Positions 43,301 through 53,144 of a stretch of 64,000 nucleotides of DNA are shown one piece after another; positions within the stretch are counted from its first letter, which is position 1; each line of letters begins with the position of its first letter. The notes under the pieces are model-generated. The model was given only the letters and a program-made list of their open reading frames with translations. It was not told where the DNA came from and did no database searches. The translations under genes and the position numbers were made by a program. Where the stretch lies: assembly GCF_036014195.1 (NCBI RefSeq), contig NZ_CP107918.1, forward strand, positions 2,418,001 through 2,482,000, written 5' to 3'. This DNA is from Streptomyces sp. NBC_00442 (GTDB lineage: Bacteria > Actinomycetota > Actinomycetes > Streptomycetales > Streptomycetaceae).

Positions 43301-46300
43301 CTTGCCGAGGACCTTGCTGTCGTAGGCGAATGCGCCGACCTGTTTGGCGGGGTCGATCGCGGCGCCCTCGTAGGTCGCCGTGGTGCGGCCCAGCAGGTCG
43401 ACGACCGTGGTGGCGCTCTTACCGCGTGCGTCCGTGGTGGTCGTGAGGTTCTTGCTGTCGTCGTAGACGGTGGTGGCGGTCCCTGAGTCGGGGTCCGTGG
43501 TCTTGACCGTGCGCCCGAGGAGGTCATAGGCGAAGGTCCACTCGCTGCCGGTGGAGTCCTTGCGCCACAGTTCCTTGCCCTGCGCATTGTGGCCGTAGGT
43601 CGTCTCGTCGTACGCGCCGACCGGGGTGTTGCCGTGGTACTGGCGCAATGCCACCGTCTGGCCCGTGCCGTCGGTGATGGACGCGGTGGCGTAGCCGCCC
43701 TTCGCCGGGACGGAGCGCGTCTCGTCGGCACCGGGGTACTGGGTCGTGGAGCGCCACTGCTCAACGCCGTAGGACTGGAAGACCGTGGCCGTGGTGCGGC
43801 CCAGGCCGTCGTAGACCTGAAGGCTCTGGGCGGGGATCTTGCTGTCGGGGTTGACTCCGCCGTTGGGCAGGAACAACTGCCCGGACGGGGCGGACTCGTT
43901 GTTGTAGTAGGCCGAACTGGTCTTGGTCTGCCAGCCGTGCGAGTCGAAGAGCGCGTCGGTGATCAGACGCCCGTCCACACCGGACGGGGTGGACGCCTGC
44001 GTCTGACGGACCCGGCCGAGCCCGTCGTAGATCGTGAAGCTGGAGGTGTAGGCGGGAGCGTCGTCGGTCAGCGCCTGACTGAGCACGGTGGAGGGCGCGT
44101 TGCTGCCGTTCATCGCGTACGAGAATTTGCGTGTGGGCATCGACCGGACCGCGCCCGGCTCCCATACGGCGGTGACCCGGCCGAGCGCGTCGTACTCCTG
44201 CTCGGCGACGTGACCGTTCTCGTCGGTCTGCTTCAGCGGCAGAGAGCGGCCGATGTCCAGGGTGGTGGTCGACTTCCAGCCCAGCGGGTTGGTGTGGACG
44301 ACCTGGTTCGGCAGGGCGCCGGTGGCCGGGCTGAACTCGGTCCTGGTGACCGCACCACCGGGGTGGGCACCGTCCGTCCTGTTCGGGTCGGTGGTACTGG
44401 TGACCCGGCCGTAGGCGTCAAAAGTGGATGCGGCGTTCTTGCGGTACACAGGCTTGCCGTCGGAGCCGTAGCTCACCAAGACCTCGGTGGCCGTCTGGTC
44501 CGCGGTCGCCCCGGCCTGCCCCAGGGGCTTGTTGTCGAAGTACGCGTGAGTATCGGCAACGGTGTTGTCGGCGTTCGGCGTCTGGTCACAGGCACCCGAG
44601 AGCGTCAGCGTGCGCGCGGCGAGGCGCGTGGGCGCGCCGCCGGGACCGTCGGCGTAGGTGAAGGCGGTGCACAGGCGCTGCTCGGGATGGTCCACGTCGC
44701 TCTTGTCGTCGACCTGCGACGGGCGGGCGGCGAGCGTGGCGTCATAGGTGGACGTGCGCTCGGCCGTTCGCCAGCTGCCGTCCGCGAGCCTGGAGTACGT
44801 GGTGACCCTGCCCGTGTTGACGGTCCGGGCGGTGATCGCGGGCATGCCTCCGGACTGGGTACGGGTCGCTGTGACCGGCCCCTGCCACGGCGTGGTGAGC
44901 TCGTCCCCGACGAGGTCACCACCATCGCTCTCGTACGTCTTGGTATCGCGGACGAATCCGGACAGCACGTTGTCGTCGGTGAGGCTCTGCACCCGCGCGG
45001 CCTTCGGCGGCGGAGCCACGTCCACCGTGACGCTGCGCTTGGAGCCATTGGCGAGGACGTCGCCGTCCATGCCCCGCATGTAGGTGATGACCGTCTTGGT
45101 CCGTGGAGCCTCGGTCAGGTTGCCATCACCGGTGAGAGCTGTGACGGTGGCGTACCCGCGGAACTGGTCCCACGTACGGGATTTGGCGTCCGTCAGCTCG
45201 GAGTCGTTGCGGTGCCAGGCGATGCCGCCGCCGTACTCGTAGTTCGTCGCCTTGCTGACGGCGGTGCCGAACGGATCCTGCTCGGTGACGCTCTGTACGA
45301 CGACCTTGTTGAACCAGTCGTTCACGGGGTCTGGGTAGGACTGGCCGGGCAGGTACCACTTCACCGGCATGCACGCCATGGTGTTGCCGTCCTCCGAGGA
45401 CGGCATGGTCTTGTTGGTGCGGGAGCACTCGGGTGCCCGGTAGATGACATTGATCAGTCCACCGGTCTCGGTGGTGATGGTCTGGATGCGCGGACGCTTG
45501 TAGCTGGGAGCCGAGGCCATGGTGCCGTCGGGGCGAGCCACGTTGCCGTCGACCCGGTTGGCGATCTCAATGGGCTGGAAGGAGACCGGCGGCAGGGTGA
45601 CGGGCGTCTTGCCGTTGGAACCCGTGTGCTGGACCGAGTCCAGCCACAAGGACGGCGAGGTGCCGTCACCCGGGTCCTGGAAGGACTGGTTGAGGGCGAA
45701 GGAGTCGACGGAACGGTAGGACGTTCCGTCGAGGACCTCGGTGTCGATCCGTCTCAGCCGCTTGGTGGTCCAGAACGTCGGCGACAGGTTGAGGCATTGG
45801 CCGGTGCTCGCGCAGTTCTGGTCGAGCGGTGTGTCGGGCCAGTACTTGGCGTTGTCCTTGGTCCGCTGAGCCTCGGCGCAGGTGATCGCGTCCTTGGGAA
45901 GGCAGCGCTCCTCGGTACGGAACCACACCTGGGCGGCGGGCTGTGCCTTCCCCTTGGCCTCGATCTGGTCCGGCAGGCGCTGTCCGTAGCCGATCCAGGT
46001 CGGGTAACTGGCGCGCTGGTAGAGCGTGGGCGTGCCGTTGCCGTTGTTCTGGCCGCCGCCCTTGCCGTAGTAGTTGTTCTCCTGCGCGTAGCGGTAGGTG
46101 ATGAGGTTCTGGTGGGGATCGACGACGTAGTCGAGGTTCCACTGCCAGCCCATCTGTGACCAGGAGCCCTTGGCCGGAGAGTCGGACCCCAGGCACTTGT
46201 CGGCATCGCCGGGCCAGTAGACAGGCACGGTGGAGACGGAGTTGGCAGCAGTGTCGGTGCCGTCGCCACCGGGCAGGTGGTTCGAGCCGAAGTAGAACTG

Positions 46301-47569
46301 GCTGCCGTCGTTGGTGGTGACCTTGAAGCCCTCGCCATTCCAGGCGCCGTTGGCCCGCCCGGTCAGACGCTCGACCTTGGTGCCGTCCTCGCCCTGGAGG
46401 TGCCACTCACAGGTCGTGTCGTCCCGCACGAGCTGACCGGCGTGGCCGGCCAGTGAGAGGTTGAGCAGGTCGCCGCCCCAGCACTCGTCGCCCGAGTCCT
46501 TGACGCCTGCGTCGTCACAGCTCTTGTACGTGCGGGAGATGGAGCCGGGGTGGTAGTCCCAGCCATCGCCGATCCAACTGGCCTGTGCGTTGGTGGAGGC
46601 GGTTTTGCCATCCACCGACGAGGAGTCGTAGCCGAGCGAGACGCTCGGAGCGGGGCCGGCGACGGCGGACGGTACCTCGACCGTATAGCCGTAGGTGAAG
46701 TTACCGGCGTTCGCACCGGCCTGCCAGGAGGCGGACGGGTTCAGCGGAGAGGCCTTGTAGTCGCCCGTCGCACCCGACGGGCCGGGCTCCACTGCCAGCA
46801 CGACGCCTTGTGGCGCCGAAATCGCTTGAGCCAACGGCGACTTGGCCACCGCCCGCGTCATACTGAAGGGCACTTCGACATCGGCCGTCAGCCGTCCCGA
46901 GGCATCCCGCCCGGACGCCAGCGGCGTACGCGTACGGCATCCGGCGGCCTGCGGTGTGGCGAGGGCGCAGGCGGGAAGCTCCACGAGCCGGGCGCGGTCG
47001 GCCCAGTTGGCGCCCGCGTCCCTGGCCCACGCAGAGACGTCCAGAGCGACCTGGACCCTGCCGGGCGCGACCCCCTTACCGGCGTCCGTCAGCGAGACGA
47101 GGGCGCCGCTGACGCCCGTGGCCGCGGCCTTCCCGCCGTCCGCCACCTCGACGCGAAGTTGAGCATGAACCGCGTCGTCGGCAGGGCCAGTTGCGTCCTT
47201 GCCCGTATGGCTCACGTTGGGCCCGGGGGCTATCCAGACCGGCAGGCTGCCGACCCTGACAGGTGTGGCGGACGTGTGGCCGCCGCTCGTGTCTCCCGCC
47301 GGCGGGTCCGGGAGCGTGGCGGTCCCGGCCCCCGAGGGCGTGTCCACGGCGCCTGTCGGCACCCACTTGACCCCGGCAGCGGGCGGCTTGGGACGCTGCT
47401 TGAGGCTGCTGCCCTTGACCGGCGGCGCGTCGGGGAGCGGGGTGTTCGGGGGCGTCCAAACCTTCGGGGGCGCCTCCTTGGCCTCGACCGCGGGAAGCCC
47501 TAGCCCGCCGAACAGCACCGAGAGCGCGGCGACCACGGCAATGCGTGACCGTCCGGCGCTCCAGCGCAT
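40370..47569 (-). CDS. secreted RHS/YD-repeat polymorphic toxin with HINT domain and ParB-like toxin tip
   Basis: This protein has about 2399 aa from ATG 47569; a TTG at 47596 after GGGGGGAT is an alternative start. A signal peptide (IAVVAALSVLFGGLGLPAVEA) is followed by an N-terminal SpvB/TcaC-like region and many YD repeats (YDALGRVTAVWEPG, YDLLGRTVKTTDPDSG). The RHS core ends with LLGAREYDPKTARFISPDP. Then comes a HINT autoprotease (CNSFPSGVRVMMADGTTKAI to DQLHTYYVLAGATPVLVHNC, about 40715-41160). The last ~112 residues carry QYVVDGHHRLAAARM, typical of ParB/sulfiredoxin-like nucleases. It likely delivers this tip into competing cells. Confidence 0.92.
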   Translation of the reverse strand: MRWSAGRSRIAVVAALSVLFGGLGLPAVEAKEAPPKVWTPPNTPLPDAPPVKGSSLKQRPKPPAAGVKWVPTGAVDTPSGAGTATLPDPPAGDTSGGHTSATPVRVGSLPVWIAPGPNVSHTGKDATGPADDAVHAQLRVEVADGGKAAATGVSGALVSLTDAGKGVAPGRVQVALDVSAWARDAGANWADRARLVELPACALATPQAAGCRTRTPLASGRDASGRLTADVEVPFSMTRAVAKSPLAQAISAPQGVVLAVEPGPSGATGDYKASPLNPSASWQAGANAGNFTYGYTVEVPSAVAGPAPSVSLGYDSSSVDGKTASTNAQASWIGDGWDYHPGSISRTYKSCDDAGVKDSGDECWGGDLLNLSLAGHAGQLVRDDTTCEWHLQGEDGTKVERLTGRANGAWNGEGFKVTTNDGSQFYFGSNHLPGGDGTDTAANSVSTVPVYWPGDADKCLGSDSPAKGSWSQMGWQWNLDYVVDPHQNLITYRYAQENNYYGKGGGQNNGNGTPTLYQRASYPTWIGYGQRLPDQIEAKGKAQPAAQVWFRTEERCLPKDAITCAEAQRTKDNAKYWPDTPLDQNCASTGQCLNLSPTFWTTKRLRRIDTEVLDGTSYRSVDSFALNQSFQDPGDGTSPSLWLDSVQHTGSNGKTPVTLPPVSFQPIEIANRVDGNVARPDGTMASAPSYKRPRIQTITTETGGLINVIYRAPECSRTNKTMPSSEDGNTMACMPVKWYLPGQSYPDPVNDWFNKVVVQSVTEQDPFGTAVSKATNYEYGGGIAWHRNDSELTDAKSRTWDQFRGYATVTALTGDGNLTEAPRTKTVITYMRGMDGDVLANGSKRSVTVDVAPPPKAARVQSLTDDNVLSGFVRDTKTYESDGGDLVGDELTTPWQGPVTATRTQSGGMPAITARTVNTGRVTTYSRLADGSWRTAERTSTYDATLAARPSQVDDKSDVDHPEQRLCTAFTYADGPGGAPTRLAARTLTLSGACDQTPNADNTVADTHAYFDNKPLGQAGATADQTATEVLVSYGSDGKPVYRKNAASTFDAYGRVTSTTDPNRTDGAHPGGAVTRTEFSPATGALPNQVVHTNPLGWKSTTTLDIGRSLPLKQTDENGHVAEQEYDALGRVTAVWEPGAVRSMPTRKFSYAMNGSNAPSTVLSQALTDDAPAYTSSFTIYDGLGRVRQTQASTPSGVDGRLITDALFDSHGWQTKTSSAYYNNESAPSGQLFLPNGGVNPDSKIPAQSLQVYDGLGRTTATVFQSYGVEQWRSTTQYPGADETRSVPAKGGYATASITDGTGQTVALRQYHGNTPVGAYDETTYGHNAQGKELWRKDSTGSEWTFAYDLLGRTVKTTDPDSGTATTVYDDSKNLTTTTDARGKSATTVVDLLGRTTATYEGAAIDPAKQVGAFAYDSKVLGKPSSTTRFVGGAAGSAYVSEVTGYDAGYRPLGTKVTIPAGEKGLAGTYETTNSYDALGHLQTSTLPAMAGLAAETLSYGVDVGGNMTSLGGRIGLARTPYVVDLRYDPYGRAIRTTIGDTGRQVVSTQDYDNATGRVIRSTLDKQNSPAAGVDVNDYTYNPLGQVTSVRDAQDGTASDLQCFTHDYLGRLTQAWTDTGTQVTAPQPSVRGIGGCANSDGPATDGSGKPSVGGPAPYWQQYSFDKLGNRTKLVKKDVTGDTSKDVTVDQAFGAGPNTPSSDPKTGGGTGGPHALMSSTETGPSGAQVTTYTYDATGNTASITSTPGTKTLTWNGEGKLDKITGTGESAGTSYLYDTSGNQLIRRDPGQTTLNLGADQLTLDVASGKLTDVRTYAAPGGLSIVRTTTAGKSTLAYQASDPHGTNGVQINANDLAEARRPTDPFGNDRGTQPTAGSWAGDKGFVGGTKEKTTGFTLLGAREYDPKTARFISPDPIVDADNPQQWNAYAYANNSPVNNSDANGLAIKCDTSQECIGLGQHLAEQAQKQAGETDEEIGAGNSLEEANTAVAKGKQKREELKKTVINIVGDLIGYNDARDCFTKGDVMACLNTALGTVPWGKIFKAVKIGIKIFKVYREINKTYDAIRAAERTAAEAARAFAAAKRAGDEARAAEKVAAKAAEEKAAKETATDAAGTESKAARSEADAETRGAGEGRDAPASCNSFPSGVRVMMADGTTKAIQDIHEGDTVLATDPQTGQTRPETVTATITTPDDKDFTDLTLTDDANPRGPPAKITSTHHHPYWSETRHAWVDAGELHPGEHLRRPDGSALTVTVVRNYEYAVVTHNLTVDQLHTYYVLAGATPVLVHNCNTADPHSLKPTHEIEGNASTKKVKTYRDAMRNGDFDWEQSPISVVTHEDGTQYVVDGHHRLAAARMANVDAVGIRDVTAQLNDGGFLGYKDMDDVVESASTFLGNRLNRRKL

Positions 47570-47854
47570 GGAAAACCCACCCCGACGCGACAACTGGATC
47601 CCCCCACAGGACACAGAAAAGTGAAGACCACCGAGTCGAACGGTGGGCCAGATCACCGGACCTTAGGGAGCATGCGTTCGATCCGTACAGGAATTATGAG
47701 AAGTTCCTTAAGTGACCAACGTCGCGCAGTGCGTTTGAGTCACCACGCCGCGCTTACAAGCCACGCCAAGGTCTATGCAGTTGACGGGTGCATGAAGTGA
47801 AGGAAATGTGCGCGTGATCTCTGTCCGCTCAAAGCCCTAGCGAGGACCTCCACC
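47570..47854. promoter_or_regulatory. divergent promoter region, RHS toxin / LamG-ricin protein
   Basis: These 285 bp, lower in GC than the flanks, separate the two divergent secreted-protein genes and must carry both promoters. I see no clear operator, and cannot assign -10/-35 boxes with confidence. Confidence 0.5.
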
Positions 47855-50800
47855 TTGAGGCCATCAACTCCTTTGTCGTGGCTAGCGAGGCCGGAAGCCT
47901 CGCGAAGTCGCCGCCCCTTCAGAAACGGCCTGCGCCCCGCGGCCGTCACAGCAGTCCTGTCCCTCGGGCTCGGCCTGCTCGCCGTACCCGTCGCGACGGC
48001 CGACAGCCCCGGCCGGGGTCACGGCCCCGCCGACACCGCTTGGCCCGCGAGCCCGGCCAAAGCACCGACCGAGAGCGAGAAGGCTCTCGAGGGCGCCCGT
48101 GCGCAGGCCAAGAGCACAGGCAAGCCAGTCGTCATCGGGGCATTTACGTCGGAGAGTTCCCAGAGCACAGCCAATCCCGACGGCACTGTCACCTATGACT
48201 CCTCTGCCTCTCCTCAGCGCGTCAAAACGACCGACGGGTCCTGGCAGAACATCGATCCCACCCTGCACGCCCGTGCGGACGGGACCGTCACCCCGTCCGC
48301 CGTGCCCTCGTCACTGGTCTTCTCCGGCGGCGGCGACGGGCCGATGGCCACCATGGCCACCGGCGACGGCAGGAAGCTGGCCATCAAGGCGCCGTTCTCC
48401 CTGCCCAAGCCCGTCCTGGACGGCGACAGCGCGCTCTACCGTGGCGTATTGCCCGATGTGGACCTGGAGTTGACCGCCACACCGCTCGGCGGCTGGCGTC
48501 AGATCCTGGTTGTGCGGACGGCCCGAGCCGCCGCCGACCCCGCCGTCAAGAAGCTCCACCTCGATGTCGTGGCCGACGGATTGCGGGTTTCCGCCGACAG
48601 CGCGGGCAATCTCAGAGCCGTCGATGCCGACGGCACGTCCCGTTTCACCGCGCCCAGTCCGGTCATGTGGGACTCCACCGCGGCCACCGCTGCGGTCTCC
48701 CAGCAAAAGGGCATGGTGTCTCGCGGCCTTGCCACTTCGCAGGCTGCCACCGCGGAAGCCACGGGCCCCTCCAGCACTGACGGACCTGGCGCCGGCGCCG
48801 TCGTGGCCCCTGTGGCCGCCACCGCCGACAGCAGCGGGATCGACCTGGTGCCCGACGCCGCACTGCTCGGCCAGGGCACCGGTCCCTGGTTCATCGACCC
48901 GGGCTGGAACCCGTCCACGGACAGCCAGGGCGTCGAGGCCTGGGCGCAGGTCCAGGAGGCTTACCCCGGCACGGACGAGTACAAGGGCACGCAGTACGGC
49001 CAGGACACTCCGGCCACCGGATACTGCGGCTACGTGGACACCGAGCACCCCTGCTCCCCCACCGGCCGCACCCGCGCCTACTTCCAGGTCGGAATCGATC
49101 CGGCCCTCCACAGGAACGGCGCCGTGGTGCTCGAAGCCCGGCTGAAGGCGACCGTCATCGCCTCGTCCAGCCCGTCCACCAAGACGCCGCTGGGCCTGTA
49201 CGACACGGGCAGTATCGCCTCTCCTACCAGCTGGAACCACCAGCCGTGCGGAACCGGTTCGGTCATGGGCGGCTGCGCGAAGATCGGCACCTTTTCGGCA
49301 TCCGGTACGGGGGAAATCGATTACGGCGTACGTGACACCATCAGCTCGGGAGTGGCGAACGGCTGGCCCAACTTCACGTTCGGCCTCGCCCCGGACAACG
49401 AGACCAACAAGTACTACCGCCAGCGTTTCAGCTCGAAGTCCGGCCAGGCACCCCACCTCGTCATCACCTACGACGTCAAGCCCACCATCGGCGCCCCACG
49501 GACCGGGCCGACTCCCGGATTCGCGAGCACCAGCAGCTACGCCGCCTGCGGCACGTCCTGGGACAACCCGGGGTGGCTCGGCGCGAACAGCAACACATCC
49601 TTGACGGTCGCTGCCAAGTCGCCCACGGGCGAGACCGTCAGCACCAGTTTCAAGCTCTGGGACGACGACAACGGCGGCAGCACGTCGAACTTCACCACCC
49701 CCTGGAACGCGAGCGCCGACAGTGTCACGGTCAACGCCGGTACTCTCAAGGATGGCCACAGGTACGGCTGGCAGGCCAGCGCCACGGACGGCACCCTGGC
49801 CAGTAGCAGCAGCGCCACGTGCTACTTCCGCGTGGACCGGACTCCGCCCGTCGCCACCATCACCTCGACTGATTTCCCCGCGTCCGGCACCCTCAACGCG
49901 CAGCCCAAGTACGTTGGCCAGATGGGGACGTTCACGTTCACCGGCACCGATCCCCTGCCCGAGGGCGGCAGTCGCAGCTCGGGTCTGGCGTGCGCCCGCT
50001 GGACCACCGATCCTGTCAAAGCCGCGGCAACCGGCTGGAAATGCACCGACGCCGGGGTCGTGAAGATGCAGGACGGCAAAGCCGACGTCAGCATCACACC
50101 GCCACACTGGGGCACCAACTTCGTCTATCTGCAGACCCAGGACGAGGCCGGCAACATGTCGCAGCCGGCCGTCTACAGCTACTACGCTCCCTCCAACCCG
50201 AAGGCCCCGAGCCCCGTCTTCGGCGACGTCACCGGTGATGCCGCTCCAGACGTCCTGTTGCCCGACACCTCGGGCAACCTCCGACAGATCGGCGGCGGCA
50301 CGGATCCCAACACCGCGCCCAACGCCGCATTCAAGACGGGCAACGCCGAGGACCCCAAGGCGGGTATGCACGCCGCCCCCGGGGCCAACGGCTGGAACGG
50401 CATCCAAATCACCCACCGGGGCAGCCTCGGATACAAGAACGTCGACGATCTGATCGCGCACAAGCCGGGCGACGCCAAGGCCTACGTCTACCCCAACGAC
50501 ACCAACGGGGGCCGATTCGACGGCCAGTACAGCATCGCCTTGGCCAAGCCCACCAGCTGTGTCCAGGCGGATACGACCACTCGTGTTCCCTGCTCCGAGT
50601 ACGGCTACGGCGACGACTGGTCCAAGGTCACCCAGATCGCCGCGTTCGGAGCCCTGGACGGGGATTCCGCGGTTCTCGTGACCGATACCGGCCAGTACGC
50701 CCTGCACCGGTCCTCCGTGCTCTTCATCGAGAACGGCCGGCTGTGGCTGGGGCTGCCGGGCGACCCCAACCAACTCGACTCACAGGCAGTCCTCCTCTCC

Positions 50801-52714
50801 GGCAACGACCAGCAGTGGGACGGCTACGACCTGATCGCGCCGGGCCGCGCCAAGGGAACCGATCTGCCGACCCTGTGGGCCCGCTCACGGGCTGACGGCA
50901 CCGTTCGCGCCTTTCCCGTCACGGGGACGGCGCAGGCTCCCGTCCTGACAGGGTTCGCCACCCCGGGCCAGGGTGCAGTGCTGGGCACGGTCGACCCCGG
51001 CCGCTTTCCGCGTATCGGTTCCGACGGCGACCTGACCGGCGACGGCATACCTGACCTGTGGGCCATCGACACCAACCAGCAGCTCGTCTCCTGGAACGGC
51101 CTCGGTACCGCGCCCACCGCCCAGGCTCCGCACCCGGACGTCACGGGTCTCGCACCGGACACGACTCCGCAGGGCAACCTCAACATGCCCACCGCAGCCT
51201 GGGACTTGAACGGCCCGGCGGCCGACGGCAGCGTCGCGAGCAGGACCGGCAACCACCCTGGCACGGCGGCCGGCATCGCTTGGCCGACCGGCATCATCGG
51301 TGGCCGACGCACCGATTACGCCGCGTTCGACGGCGCGCAGTCGACCATCACAGTCAACTCGTCCGTGGTCGACACCCGCAGCAGCTTCACCCTCAGCGCG
51401 TGGGCGAAGGCCTCCGGCGCCGGAGGCGTCGTCGTCAGCCAGGACAACGCCGCTACGCAGTGGAGCGACTTCCTCCTGTACCCCGACCCGGACGGAAGCA
51501 CGTGGCGCTTCGCCCTCACCAACAGGACGAAGCCGGCCGGCTGGCAGTACGACAACACGGACGCCATCAACACCCAGTCCCGCGTCAACCCCAATGTCTG
51601 GACGAGACTCACCGCCGTCTATGACGCCGTGAGCGGGAGAATGAGCCTGTACGCCGACGGGGTCCTGATCGGCTCCGGCCATCACGACAAGGCCAACAGC
51701 CCAGTACCCACTGGCCCGCTCGTATTCGGGCGCTACCAGACCACGGGCGCGCCCAGCCCGATGGGTCCTGGTCTGCATGGCGGTGTCAGTAACCTCGCCG
51801 TCTACCCGTACGCCGCCTCGGTCACCGCTCCCGGCGCTCGCGGACCCATCACCGTCACCAGCGCCGCCACCACCTGCGTCGACACAGCCGACGGACAGAA
51901 CACCGATGGCACCAAGGTCCAGATCTATACCTGCAACCAGACCGCCGCCCAACAGCTCGAACTTCGCGACGACGGCAGTCTTCGTGTGCTGGGGAAGTGC
52001 GTCGAAGCCGTCAACAGTGGTACGGCCAACGGCACCCTGCTCCAGTTGATGACCTGCAAGGGCACCAGCAACCAGCAGTGGCAGGCCCGCGCGGACGGCA
52101 GTTACCTGAACGTCAACGCGCAGCGCTGCATCGACCGCGACAACGACACCTTGGCCAACAAGGCGCAGCTTCAGCTGTGGGACTGCCGGGGCGTCGACGC
52201 CCAGACCTGGACCACCCCCAGCCTCGGCACCGCCGCCCTGCCCGCGCCCTCACCGCTGCCCGACAACGGCAAGGCGCCCACACTGCCGACGGGCGGTGTG
52301 CTCCACAACGTCAACAGCAACTCCTGCCTGGAGATCAGCGATTCGAGCAAGGAGGACGGCGCGCTCGCTCAGCAGTGGGCGTGCGGCGGCCAGCCCGGTG
52401 CCCAGTGGCAGTTCCGTCCCACCGCCTCCGCGGGGGTGTACGAGATCGTCAACGCCAACAGCGGGAAATGCCTGGAAATCGCGAACTCCAACACTGCCAA
52501 CGGTGCCCGAGCCCAGCAATGGAGTTGTGCCCACATTCCCACCCAGCAGTGGACCATCCAGGCCATCGGCACCACGGGCCACCTGAACATCACCAACGTC
52601 AACAGCGGCAAGTCCCTGGAAATCGCCGACTACAGCAAGACCGACGGCGCCGCGGCCCAGCAATGGACCCACGCCCCCAACCCCGACCTGCCCTCACAGA
52701 GCTGGTACACGTAA
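47855..52714 (+). CDS. large secreted protein with LamG and ricin-B lectin domains
   Basis: This protein has about 1619 aa from TTG 47855, with GAGGACC upstream. A basic start and hydrophobic stretch (VTAVLSLGLGLLAVPVATA) form a signal peptide. An N-terminal DNRLRE-like cell-wall region follows, then FG-GAP-type text (VFGDVTGDAAPDVLLPD) near residue 790. A LamG/concanavalin-like domain lies at about 1110-1320, and two ricin-type beta-trefoil lectin domains with QQW repeats run from about 1330 to the end. Such proteins often neighbour YD-repeat toxins in Streptomyces. It may help the toxin bind cell-surface sugars. No catalytic site is visible. Confidence 0.88.
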   Translation: MRPSTPLSWLARPEASRSRRPFRNGLRPAAVTAVLSLGLGLLAVPVATADSPGRGHGPADTAWPASPAKAPTESEKALEGARAQAKSTGKPVVIGAFTSESSQSTANPDGTVTYDSSASPQRVKTTDGSWQNIDPTLHARADGTVTPSAVPSSLVFSGGGDGPMATMATGDGRKLAIKAPFSLPKPVLDGDSALYRGVLPDVDLELTATPLGGWRQILVVRTARAAADPAVKKLHLDVVADGLRVSADSAGNLRAVDADGTSRFTAPSPVMWDSTAATAAVSQQKGMVSRGLATSQAATAEATGPSSTDGPGAGAVVAPVAATADSSGIDLVPDAALLGQGTGPWFIDPGWNPSTDSQGVEAWAQVQEAYPGTDEYKGTQYGQDTPATGYCGYVDTEHPCSPTGRTRAYFQVGIDPALHRNGAVVLEARLKATVIASSSPSTKTPLGLYDTGSIASPTSWNHQPCGTGSVMGGCAKIGTFSASGTGEIDYGVRDTISSGVANGWPNFTFGLAPDNETNKYYRQRFSSKSGQAPHLVITYDVKPTIGAPRTGPTPGFASTSSYAACGTSWDNPGWLGANSNTSLTVAAKSPTGETVSTSFKLWDDDNGGSTSNFTTPWNASADSVTVNAGTLKDGHRYGWQASATDGTLASSSSATCYFRVDRTPPVATITSTDFPASGTLNAQPKYVGQMGTFTFTGTDPLPEGGSRSSGLACARWTTDPVKAAATGWKCTDAGVVKMQDGKADVSITPPHWGTNFVYLQTQDEAGNMSQPAVYSYYAPSNPKAPSPVFGDVTGDAAPDVLLPDTSGNLRQIGGGTDPNTAPNAAFKTGNAEDPKAGMHAAPGANGWNGIQITHRGSLGYKNVDDLIAHKPGDAKAYVYPNDTNGGRFDGQYSIALAKPTSCVQADTTTRVPCSEYGYGDDWSKVTQIAAFGALDGDSAVLVTDTGQYALHRSSVLFIENGRLWLGLPGDPNQLDSQAVLLSGNDQQWDGYDLIAPGRAKGTDLPTLWARSRADGTVRAFPVTGTAQAPVLTGFATPGQGAVLGTVDPGRFPRIGSDGDLTGDGIPDLWAIDTNQQLVSWNGLGTAPTAQAPHPDVTGLAPDTTPQGNLNMPTAAWDLNGPAADGSVASRTGNHPGTAAGIAWPTGIIGGRRTDYAAFDGAQSTITVNSSVVDTRSSFTLSAWAKASGAGGVVVSQDNAATQWSDFLLYPDPDGSTWRFALTNRTKPAGWQYDNTDAINTQSRVNPNVWTRLTAVYDAVSGRMSLYADGVLIGSGHHDKANSPVPTGPLVFGRYQTTGAPSPMGPGLHGGVSNLAVYPYAASVTAPGARGPITVTSAATTCVDTADGQNTDGTKVQIYTCNQTAAQQLELRDDGSLRVLGKCVEAVNSGTANGTLLQLMTCKGTSNQQWQARADGSYLNVNAQRCIDRDNDTLANKAQLQLWDCRGVDAQTWTTPSLGTAALPAPSPLPDNGKAPTLPTGGVLHNVNSNSCLEISDSSKEDGALAQQWACGGQPGAQWQFRPTASAGVYEIVNANSGKCLEIANSNTANGARAQQWSCAHIPTQQWTIQAIGTTGHLNITNVNSGKSLEIADYSKTDGAAAQQWTHAPNPDLPSQSWYT

Positions 52715-52741
52715 TCCGCGTCCCCTACCAGTGCCCAGTCC

Positions 52742-52781
52742 ACAGCCGGCTGCTCTCCCGCGACGGGAGGTGGCCGGCTGT
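52742..52781 (+). terminator. terminator hairpin after the LamG-ricin gene
   Basis: ACAGCCGG at 52742 pairs with CCGGCTGT at 52774-52781, and an inner CTCCCG/CGGGAG stem extends it with small bulges. It lies 27 bp after the stop. The next 360 bp hold no gene I can support. Confidence 0.65.
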
Positions 52782-53056
52782 CGGTCTGTCGCCTGCTCAG
52801 CTGTGGGGTTGGCGCCCCGGGTCCATCGAGCTGCCACCGGAATTCGGCGACTGGGGACCCCAAGGCCGGGAGCGGCAGCCACGTCGGCCCCGCCCGGACG
52901 TGCGGAAGCCGGACGAGCGAAAGGGTGAGCCCTGCGAGGCAACGACGTTCCATGCGACGCCGCCGCCCGATCACGGAGGGTGCGTGACCGGGCGGCGGGC
53001 CTGGTTTCTCGGGGCTGTCTCTGTGAGGGCGACACTTCCAGCCGCTATCTCGCTCT

Positions 53057-53101
53057 GGACGCCGTCTCATTGGACACCGTCTCACTGGAGGCCGTCTCGC
53101 T
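53057..53101. repeat. 15-bp tandem repeat, three units
   Basis: Three imperfect 15-bp units (GGACGCCGTCTCATT and variants) stand end to end. In one plus-strand frame they read LDAVS-LDTVS-LEAVS, like a pentapeptide repeat, but no credible gene surrounds them. Confidence 0.7.
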
Positions 53102-53144
53102 CATACCGGATGCCGGATGCGCGAGCGCATGGGCACGGGTGCCG

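Noticed and set aside
40691..46159. Two long plus-strand open frames (931 and 856 codons)
   Set aside because: They are antisense to the RHS/YD-repeat gene, and their regular pattern only mirrors the YD repeats.
48311..50773. An 820-codon minus-strand open frame
   Set aside because: It is antisense to the secreted LamG/ricin gene, with no recognisable motif.
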